9,028 nt of DNA, taken from positions 1 to 9,028 of the forward strand of contig ONVG01000057.1 in assembly GCA_900321195.1 (NCBI GenBank), given 5' to 3'. Position numbers and translations under genes: made by a program. Shown piece after piece: positions 1 through 4,951 of this stretch (positions are counted from its first letter, which is position 1; every line of letters starts with the position of its first letter). Source of the DNA: an uncultured Eubacteriales bacterium (GTDB lineage Bacteria; Bacillota; Clostridia; Oscillospirales; Acutalibacteraceae). Under the pieces are notes generated by a model. The model ran no database searches. It was given only the letters and a program-made list of their open reading frames with translations, and had not been told where the DNA came from.

Positions 1-100
1 TAGTCACATAATTTGCATTATTGAAATGATTATTGATTGTAATAGGCGTTAAAATAACCATTTCGCTGTTGATGATTTTTGAAAATTGATTTCCGTGTAC

Positions 101-769
101 TTACATCAAAAAGGAATTTCTGCTGACAGCATGACTTTTGATCTGTTTTATCAATTCAAGACATTTTTCCTTTTCGAGTATATCTATTTTATCATTGAGT
201 TCTTCTGCAAGATCAAGTACTTTCATTTCCTGATCTCTCGCTTCGGCATTAGAGCGTACAGGACTGGATGAGATTATATTATACAATCTGTCCAATTCAT
301 TATGAATTTGGGTATCATCTGAACACATACAAAGATTCTTAATGATGTGTGATGCTTTTTTGATGTATTCCCTGTCCATAGAAGATACTTCTATATCCTT
401 TTCAATTTTAGATTCAGCGCTGACTGCACGAAATATTAAGATCAGATAAACAGCAAACAGTATAAGATTTGCTGTCAGTGTTATAAAAAAGGCGTCCGGT
501 GCGATGATTATAAATATTATACCCATCAGAAGTTCTGCTGCAAGATATAATATTGAAAAAATATATCCCGGATAACTTGTTACACTTCGGTCATGGCTGC
601 TGTCAGTTCCTCTGATAAAAACTATTATATTTGCCAGCCATGCTATGTGTATGAAAGAGTATGATATCCATACGGAAACATTATATTCTTTACATAAAGA
701 CCAAAATAAAATATTGAAAATAGTCGGAAAAAACAAGGCGATTATAATAAGTATTGGCTTTTTTTTCAT
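101..769 (-). CDS. Four-helix membrane protein with charged helical C-terminal tail, function unknown
   Basis: A 222-residue protein I do not recognise as a named family. It starts MKKKP, followed by four hydrophobic stretches at about residues 5-25, 33-53, 69-90 and 94-114, which suggests four membrane helices in two hairpins. Residues 118-220 are rich in Glu, Lys and Asp and look helical and cytosolic (for example EELNDKIDILEKEK near 189-202). There is no cleavable signal peptide and no catalytic motif that I can see. It is the last gene of the minus-strand operon, starting 21 bases after the stop of the frame-restored SPFH/SHOCT gene. Its ribosome binding site is weak (a GGG about a dozen bases upstream), so translational coupling to the gene before it is possible. 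By context it may be a membrane partner of the SPFH protein; that is inference. No terminator is visible in the 100 bases after it. Confidence 0.8.
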   Translation of the reverse strand: MKKKPILIIIALFFPTIFNILFWSLCKEYNVSVWISYSFIHIAWLANIIVFIRGTDSSHDRSVTSYPGYIFSILYLAAELLMGIIFIIIAPDAFFITLTANLILFAVYLILIFRAVSAESKIEKDIEVSSMDREYIKKASHIIKNLCMCSDDTQIHNELDRLYNIISSSPVRSNAEARDQEMKVLDLAEELNDKIDILEKEKCLELIKQIKSHAVSRNSFLM

Positions 770-790
770 TTCTGCTTACCCATCTTTCTG

Positions 791-997
791 TCAGCTAAGA
801 AGCTGACGCTTTTTATTGTCATAATCCTCTTGTGTTATAAGACCTTCATCAAGCATTGACTTATATTTTCTTAATTCGGCTACAGGATCAACAGGTGCCG
901 GATACATATAATTCGGATACTGCGGCGGCATAACAGCAGGCATTGTACCAAAAGGCGCCTGACCGTATGTGACAGTTGGAATATTGTAATTGCCAGC
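791..997 (-). pseudogene. Out-of-frame SHOCT-domain tail of the SPFH gene
   Basis: On the minus strand, in the frame reached by restoring one base at about 998-999, the coding sequence continues for 68 codons to a TGA at 791-793. It reads AGNYNIPTVTYGQAPFG, then a Pro/Tyr/Met-rich linker (MPPQYPNYMYPAP), then ELRKYKSMLDEGLITQEDYD followed by NKKRQLLS. The last part is a textbook SHOCT motif (L..L.....G.IT.EEY...K..LL). This end sits only 21 bases from the next gene's start, the spacing expected of the intact operon. I see no slippery heptamer in the short stretch where a -1 slip would have to occur: the -1 frame has a TGA at 1010-1012 that bounds the possible window. A programmed frameshift is therefore unlikely, and a one-base deletion or a sequencing/assembly error is more likely. 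Confidence 0.85.
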
Positions 998-1839
998 GTC
1001 TGACGTATTTCACGTTCCTTCTGAGCTTCATATGTTGTTCCAAGATTGTCAAATACCATTCTGTCTCCCTGGGAGCGTATATTTTTTGTCATAGCATCTA
1101 CTTTTGCATCACTTATCTTTTTATAATCAGATTTTTCTATCTTTATGCCTACAAGTGTAAATCTTGTGCATACCAGACCGTAATCTTTAACAGACTCGTT
1201 TATCTTTGGCTTTATCTGTTCCGACCATGTTTCAAGATATGCTTCAACACCTATAAGACCTGTTGTAACCGAAGAAAGAAACGCCGCTACTGAGGAACGT
1301 ATTTTGCTTTGAAATTCTCCGGCAAAATATTCAACGATATCGTTCTGTGATTGATAATTACACTTGCTTCCTATGAGCTTTTTAAGAAAGAGTGACGGGT
1401 TTTCAACATTCAGTTTATAAACAGCTCTGACCTTTGCCGATGTAATGATACCTTTTTCTTTGTCAAAGATATCGATCGGTCTGTCTGTTCCCCAGTGAAG
1501 CTCTATCGTATCAGCAGTTCTGACAAAATACACAAAGCAATGAAAGCTGCTTACACCGCCTGTTACAATATTGCTAAGTTTGCTTATAAACGGATAATTA
1601 CCGGTTGAAAGTGCGTATGTACCTTCTTGAAATACGCTCTCTATTTCTCCCTTATTAACAAAAACAGCCATTTCTCCGGGCATTACTATCAATTTGGAAT
1701 TAGTATTGAAATCTTCTTCGGGCTGTCGGAAAATTATCATATCGCTGTTTCCTGTATTTTTAATAACATTCATTATATGATTACGAGTATTACTGTTGTC
1801 TGAAACTGTCCCGTTGTTACCTTTTTTAAAAAAAAACAT
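880..1839 (-). CDS. SPFH-domain protein (YdjI/virion-core-like), C-terminus frameshifted
   Basis: As read, 319 residues. Residues about 30-260 form an SPFH (stomatin/prohibitin/flotillin-like) domain of the type annotated as virion core protein or YdjI-like: a short polar lead, the LIVMPGEMAVFVNKGE stretch near 50-65, a β-rich section ending in VRAVYKLNVENPSLF near 137-151, then a helical part with KISDAKVDAM and EAQKEREIRQ (271-280). After residue 280 the protein turns into a Leu/Arg/Cys-rich tail (RRLLVQCLLLCRR) unlike any SPFH protein. Another frame over the same bases encodes a proper Pro/Tyr-rich linker and SHOCT domain, so this gene has lost one base near 998-999. The restored product would be about 349 residues ending at 791. 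The start has a good site, AGAAAGGA, about nine bases upstream. SPFH proteins act at the inner face of membranes as scaffolds, and SHOCT domains are small oligomerisation or tethering modules. It is third in a four-gene operon, with membrane-protein genes on both sides. Confidence 0.85.
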   Translation of the reverse strand: MFFFKKGNNGTVSDNSNTRNHIMNVIKNTGNSDMIIFRQPEEDFNTNSKLIVMPGEMAVFVNKGEIESVFQEGTYALSTGNYPFISKLSNIVTGGVSSFHCFVYFVRTADTIELHWGTDRPIDIFDKEKGIITSAKVRAVYKLNVENPSLFLKKLIGSKCNYQSQNDIVEYFAGEFQSKIRSSVAAFLSSVTTGLIGVEAYLETWSEQIKPKINESVKDYGLVCTRFTLVGIKIEKSDYKKISDAKVDAMTKNIRSQGDRMVFDNLGTTYEAQKEREIRQTLAITIFQLSHTVRRLLVQCLLLCRRSIRIICIRHLLIL

Positions 1840-1871
1840 AGTTGTAATTCCTTTCTGTAAATAGCAATAAA

Positions 1872-1902
1872 GGGCAAGACACTTTTGTATTTTGTCCTGC
1901 CC
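1872..1902 (-). terminator. Intergenic hairpin, possible weak terminator or mRNA processing site
   Basis: Between the second and third genes of the minus-strand operon lies an inverted repeat. Plus-strand GGGCAAGAC at 1872-1880 pairs with GTCCTGCCC at 1894-1902, nine pairs with one wobble and a 13-base loop. On the transcript the second arm is followed by CTTTATTGCTATTT, a broken U-tract rather than a clean run. It could act as a partial terminator or attenuator, lowering expression of the two downstream genes, or as a stabilising or processing stem. The spacing between coding regions (76 bases) is longer than at the other two junctions of this operon. Confidence 0.5.
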
Positions 1903-1915
1903 CCCTTTGATTTAC

Positions 1916-2887
1916 TTATTTAGATATTTTTTTATCTCTTATAAGATTTCTCATTCCTGCAAACTCATTATCTATTCTGGATTTTCCCTCTACTGCATCA
2001 GATGTAAAGCCTGCGATGTAATTCATACCGTTACCCTTGATATTAACATACTCACGTTTCTTATAAACAAAGTGGTTTTTATAGAAATATTTAGTAAGTT
2101 CTTCATTTGTAGAGATATTGGAAATATCTGTATAAAACAGCTCTGCTGTTGTCTCATTATATACTATTCCTGTAGAAATATCAACATTTCCCGAATACAT
2201 CATAAGCTGATTTTCTGTAAATGAAAAAACAGTCACCTGAAGGAGCATATATCTCAAATTTGTATCAGAGCCTATTTTATAACGTTCAAAAGGATCGATA
2301 TTTAACTCTTTTTTCTTGAATATTGAAACAATTGCAACAATGATCGCTATAGGCAATAATAACAGCTTAAAAAGCAACGATGTTCCGTATTTTTTTCTTG
2401 AACTCATGCCAAGATTTGAATCCGGAGAAATACCTGCGCCAAAAATAACTATCGGATCGATAATATTAACCTGCTCTGAAATAATATTGAGTTTTTTCAT
2501 TCCTCTTTCTTTGAGTATATCGATCTCTTCCTTTGTAGCCTGATCTACCTCTGCTTCAGCAACCTTTACGCCATTTATAGCGACATATACACTGCCTCCT
2601 ATACTTGCTAAGCCGAGCAGCGTAAATATGATTCCTAATACACTTACAGTACCTCCGGCGCTTTCGCTGCTTGAGCTGGAATATCTTGAATAGCTTGAGC
2701 TGGAATATCTTGAATAGCTGTAACTCGACTGCTGTCCTTTATTTGAAGAACATGAAGAGCATGAAGTAAGAAGAGAAACTATACCCCATATCAACAATAT
2801 AGCGCCTACAATCATGAGGATACGCGGAAGTATTCTTGCGCCCATAAAATATTTTCTGACATTTTTACGATAATTAAAATTTTCCAT
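1916..2887 (-). CDS. Membrane protein with Ser/Tyr-rich low-complexity loop, function unknown
   Basis: A 323-residue protein I cannot place in a named family. Residues 18-40 and 80-104 are strong membrane helices, and a third hydrophobic stretch lies at about 169-190 after a Lys/Arg pair. Between the first two helices, residues 42-78 are low complexity: a Cys/Ser cluster (TSCSSCSSNK) followed by Ser/Tyr/Arg repeats (YSRYSSSS twice). The charged helix at 108-135 (EAEVDQATKEEIDILKERG) is probably cytosolic. The C-terminal 130 residues are soluble and β-rich, with many Tyr, Phe and Asn, and contain no Cys. The start is supported by GGGAGAG seven bases upstream. The gene begins 15 bases after the zinc-ribbon/TPR gene ends. 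By position it would be the membrane anchor of the zinc-ribbon/SPFH module; this is inference from context. Confidence 0.82.
   Translation of the reverse strand: MENFNYRKNVRKYFMGARILPRILMIVGAILLIWGIVSLLTSCSSCSSNKGQQSSYSYSRYSSSSYSRYSSSSSESAGGTVSVLGIIFTLLGLASIGGSVYVAINGVKVAEAEVDQATKEEIDILKERGMKKLNIISEQVNIIDPIVIFGAGISPDSNLGMSSRKKYGTSLLFKLLLLPIAIIVAIVSIFKKKELNIDPFERYKIGSDTNLRYMLLQVTVFSFTENQLMMYSGNVDISTGIVYNETTAELFYTDISNISTNEELTKYFYKNHFVYKKREYVNIKGNGMNYIAGFTSDAVEGKSRIDNEFAGMRNLIRDKKISK
2669..2716 (-). repeat. 24-bp perfect tandem duplication inside the Ser/Tyr-rich loop
   Basis: Bases 2669-2692 and 2693-2716 are identical 24-base units (each begins GCTTGAGCTGGAATA on the plus strand). A decayed partial third copy follows at about 2717-2725. 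Each unit encodes eight residues, YSRYSSSS on the minus strand, so unit gain or loss keeps the reading frame. Exact identity suggests a recent slippage duplication. Confidence 0.9.
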
Positions 2888-2902
2888 TTTAAATCTCTCC
2901 CA

Positions 2903-3529
2903 TTAAATTTTATTCATACGCGTTAATAGTTCATTTGGAACAGTATAATTGATCATATCAAAAACCATTTTTATATCTTTCTGTGTTACTCCGAATCTTT
3001 TTGCACAGCTAAGATAATTATCTATGGGTTCAGGTGGTCTGAGATGCTTCAATTCATAGAAATCATATTCTACAAATGCAGCGGTAAAATAATAAATTCC
3101 CTTTTTTTCTATATTAATAGCTGTTTCAATACATTCTATTACTTCTGAAACATTATTTTTACTGCTAAGAAACGGTCTTTGCTTATTCAGCATAGCGATT
3201 CCCATATAAAAATACGTTTCGGGATTTTGTATACCCAATTGAGCAGCTTTTTTAAATGAGCTTACAGCAAGAGATGTATTTCCTAACCTGAGATAAGCCA
3301 TGCCAAGAGAATTTTCATAATCTCCCTGCATACCATTTTTTATATAGCTGTCTTTATTATTTGTGAGCTTATCCGCATATTCTGAATATGCATCGTTGCT
3401 CATTGAATAAATACTGCTGAAATCTGATATTATCAACGCACTTCTGCACCAATGGCAAAAGCTCTGTCCCGGTCTTATATCTGTAGCAGCACAATTAGGG
3501 CATTCTAAAACGGAAATATTATAACCCAC
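2903..3529 (-). CDS. Zinc-ribbon and TPR-repeat protein
   Basis: A cytosolic protein of 208 residues from the GTG start chosen here. Residues 10-28 form a zinc ribbon with CPNC and CHWC pairs 11 residues apart. After a linker, residues about 69-140 contain two TPR-like helical hairpins (YENSLGMAYLRLGN... and ETYFYMGIAMLNKQR). The rest is helical and ends VPNELLTRMNKI. TPRs bind protein partners, and a ribbon like this usually serves structure or docking; no enzyme motif is seen. An in-frame ATG at 3563-3565 would add 12 residues (MSYQNFYERRRA) but has only a poor GGACGG in front. The GTG at 3527-3529 has AGGAGGAG ideally placed, and those bases account for the Arg-Arg-Arg in the longer form. 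It is the first gene of the operon, about 60 bases from the predicted transcription start. It resembles the zinc-ribbon member of the Bacillus ydjGHI cluster in architecture only. Confidence 0.82.
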   Translation of the reverse strand: MGYNISVLECPNCAATDIRPGQSFCHWCRSALIISDFSSIYSMSNDAYSEYADKLTNNKDSYIKNGMQGDYENSLGMAYLRLGNTSLAVSSFKKAAQLGIQNPETYFYMGIAMLNKQRPFLSSKNNVSEVIECIETAINIEKKGIYYFTAAFVEYDFYELKHLRPPEPIDNYLSCAKRFGVTQKDIKMVFDMINYTVPNELLTRMNKI

Positions 3530-3533
3530 AGCT

Positions 3534-3541
3534 CTCCTCCT
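3534..3541 (-). promoter_or_regulatory. Strong Shine-Dalgarno that decides the GTG start of the zinc-ribbon/TPR gene
   Basis: On the minus strand AGGAGGAG is followed by AGCT and then GTG. The AGGAGG core is six bases from the GTG, the ideal distance. The upstream ATG lacks a comparable site. Confidence 0.7.
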
Positions 3542-3598
3542 CTCATAAAAATTTTGGTATGACATAATTTACCGTCCAAATCACAAATGACCATAACA

Positions 3599-3627
3599 AT
3601 TATAAAACATAATCAAAAACTTTTCAA
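3599..3627 (-). promoter_or_regulatory. Sigma-A promoter of the SPFH/zinc-ribbon operon
   Basis: On the minus strand TTGAAA (complement of 3622-3627) and a perfect TATAAT (complement of 3599-3604) are separated by exactly 17 bases. Transcription would start near 3592, leaving a leader of about 26 bases to the ATG at 3565 or about 62 bases to the preferred GTG at 3529. Confidence 0.75.
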
Positions 3628-3685
3628 TATTTGACAAAAAAAAATATAAAATAATGTTTTTTTCTGCAAAATTCATAAATTTTTA

Positions 3686-3714
3686 TTGACTGATACTTAT
3701 ATTTATGTTATCTT
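3686..3714 (+). promoter_or_regulatory. Candidate promoter for the LRR gene
   Basis: TTGACT at 3686-3691 and TATCTT at 3709-3714 are 17 bases apart, with four of six matches in the -10 box. It would give a leader of about 160 bases. It is the best plus-strand candidate I see in front of the LRR gene, but clearly weaker than the other two promoters in this window. Confidence 0.4.
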
Positions 3715-3883
3715 TGATATATGCAGTAAATAAGCAAATATGAAAAAATTGCACAAAGCTTTACCGTTATAAATAAAGTGAGGAAAGTTTTTAAGATACT
3801 CAATGCGTCCGAAATGACGATATTATTCGTGATCAAAAAACAGTTATAAATTATCTGATTTGATATATTCAGGAGGTAATAAT

Positions 3884-4786
3884 ATGATGCAGAAAAATTA
3901 TGTAAATCATGAAGGATGGCAGCTGACATTTTCAATGATCGACAGCAAGCATGCAGAGATAGTAAAGGGAGAACCTGTACGTAAGCTTTTTTCCTTATCC
4001 TCAAGGTCCGCAAACACTCTGTTGATACCTCGTGAAATAAAAGGACATACTGTTACAAAAATAGGCGAAGAAGCTTTCAGGCTGCCGCCGGATAAAACAC
4101 CGTGTGAAGTGATTTTCCCTGATACCGTCGAATATATAGGAAAAAAAGCATTCGCCTCATGCCGTAACCTTCGTTCCGTCGTTCTTCCGTTAAGTCTTAA
4201 AGAGATAGGAGATCATGCTTTTCGTCAGTGCGTTGATCTTAAAACAGTATCCGTATCACAAGATGTAAGCGGCAAAACAAACGTACAGGCTTTAAAAATA
4301 CGGGAAGGCGCATTTTTCGGATGCAGCGCTCTTACAAGCTTTGATCTGCATTCGATTATTTCAATAGATGATAACGGATTCTATAAATGCAGAGCATTAG
4401 AGGATATCTTCTTTTTTGAAGAAGTTATAAAAATCGCAGATAATGCTTTTTACGGATGCAGTTCTCTTGTTATACACTGCCCTGAAAATTCTTATACTGC
4501 AAAATATGCTGTACAGCACAATATATCCTGTCAATATTACGCTCTTGAAAAAAATGAGGATATAAGACCAACGGAAAATACAATATCACGGACAGAAGCT
4601 ACTGAAAATATAAGGCCAATGGAAGATACAATATCACGGACAGAAACGCCTTCGGATATAGAACTGCCGGAAATACCTGAGGATAATAAATGCACTCAGA
4701 AGGTCATAGCTTCTTCTTATAAAAAAACAACTATAAGAACACTTTATCCGCTCAGCCAAAAAGAGCTTTCTCTCTTTATTAAATAA
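3884..4786 (+). CDS. BspA-type leucine-rich-repeat protein without a signal peptide
   Basis: A 300-residue protein. The start at 3884 is set by AGGAGGT at 3871-3877, six bases upstream; a reading frame opening at 3860 would include the Shine-Dalgarno itself and is rejected. Residues about 45-215 hold LRR_5 (BspA/Treponema pallidum-type) repeats: VTKIGEEAF, VEYIGKKAFASCRNLRSVVLP, LKEIGDHAFRQCVDLKTV, IREGAFFGCSALTSF, IDDNGFYKCRALEDI and IKIADNAFYGCSSL. The unit ends like other members, with ENSYTAKYAVQHNI before the tail. Residues 225-256 are a 16-residue tandem duplication (EDIRPTENTISRTEAT and its copy), followed by an acidic linker and a basic end. Proteins of this family are usually secreted or surface-exposed; here the N-terminus (MMQKNYVNHEGWQL) is polar, with no signal peptide or membrane helix, so it is probably cytosolic. 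The role is unknown, perhaps protein binding. It is transcribed away from the SPFH operon. Confidence 0.87.
   Translation: MMQKNYVNHEGWQLTFSMIDSKHAEIVKGEPVRKLFSLSSRSANTLLIPREIKGHTVTKIGEEAFRLPPDKTPCEVIFPDTVEYIGKKAFASCRNLRSVVLPLSLKEIGDHAFRQCVDLKTVSVSQDVSGKTNVQALKIREGAFFGCSALTSFDLHSIISIDDNGFYKCRALEDIFFFEEVIKIADNAFYGCSSLVIHCPENSYTAKYAVQHNISCQYYALEKNEDIRPTENTISRTEATENIRPMEDTISRTETPSDIELPEIPEDNKCTQKVIASSYKKTTIRTLYPLSQKELSLFIK
4556..4651 (+). repeat. 48-bp imperfect tandem duplication in the LRR gene
   Basis: Two adjacent 48-base units, 4556-4603 and 4604-4651, match at 40 of 48 positions by my count. They encode 16-residue units built on D/N-IRP-x-E-x-TISRTE. The repeat lies outside the LRR domain, in a polar Thr/Glu-rich linker, and keeps frame. 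Its divergence suggests an older event than the perfect 24-bp duplication at 2669-2716. Confidence 0.85.
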
Positions 4787-4871
4787 GTTTATACATGTGT
4801 CAAATAACAAAATATACAAATGATATGAACAGGTATCTTTCGTCAGTATGCACTTAATTTGATAAAATTTA

Positions 4872-4900
4872 TTGACAAACAGCGCAATTTGAAGGATAAT
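4872..4900 (+). promoter_or_regulatory. Sigma-A promoter of the aconitase-isocitrate dehydrogenase operon
   Basis: A perfect TTGACA at 4872-4877 and GATAAT at 4895-4900 are separated by 17 bases. The start of transcription would fall near 4907, giving a leader of about 45 bases. The palindrome at 4905-4921 covers that start. Confidence 0.8.
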
Positions 4901-4904
4901 ATAA

Positions 4905-4921
4905 ATGTATTTCAAATACAT
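4905..4921 (+). promoter_or_regulatory. Perfect 17-bp palindrome at the acn transcription start, candidate operator
   Basis: ATGTATTTCAAATACAT has two exactly complementary eight-base arms around a single C. It begins four bases after the -10 box and so covers the predicted transcription start, where a bound repressor would block initiation. Symmetry and length fit a dimeric winged-helix or TetR-like regulator. It does not look like the published CcpC box of Bacillus citB as I remember it. Which protein binds is unknown. Confidence 0.6.
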
Positions 4922-4951
4922 AGACATAAAACAGAAAAAGGGGGACTTACA

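Larger units (their letters stand above)
3530..3883. other. Divergent intergenic region between the SPFH operon and the LRR gene
   Basis: About 350 very AT-rich bases between oppositely oriented genes. They hold a clear minus-strand promoter (3599-3627), a weaker plus-strand candidate (3686-3714), and the plus-strand leader of about 160 bases before the LRR gene. I looked for a riboswitch-like fold or strong hairpin in 3721-3870 and saw none; the only inverted repeat is a four-pair ACGA/TCGT. There is an A-run at 3636-3644. Tiny open frames at 3740 (MKKLHKALPL) and 3779 lack ribosome binding sites. Confidence 0.6.

Noticed and set aside
1000..1030. Programmed -1 frameshift for the SPFH-SHOCT gene
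   Set aside because: No X-XXY-YYZ heptamer occurs in the short stretch permitted by the TGA in the -1 frame, and no downstream stimulatory stem is evident.
3631..3659. TTGACA at 3631 as a plus-strand promoter
   Set aside because: It is followed by an A-run and no acceptable -10 box at 16-18 bases (AATGTT-like only).
3740..3772. Short leader-peptide-like ORF (MKKLHKALPL) before the LRR gene
   Set aside because: It has no Shine-Dalgarno, no run of one amino acid and no attenuator hairpin after it.
3860..3883. Upstream in-frame ATG of the LRR gene
   Set aside because: The strong AGGAGGT at 3871-3877 would lie inside the coding sequence, and nothing like a ribosome binding site precedes 3860; 3884 is preferred.
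4758..4777. Inverted repeat AAAGAG/CTCTTT at the end of the LRR gene as a terminator
   Set aside because: Only six AT-rich pairs, inside the coding sequence, and without a clean T-run; too weak to call.
4859..4951. Longer aconitase starting at 4859
   Set aside because: The extension covers the promoter -35/-10 boxes and the palindrome, has no ribosome binding site, and is absent from the family's normal N-terminus.
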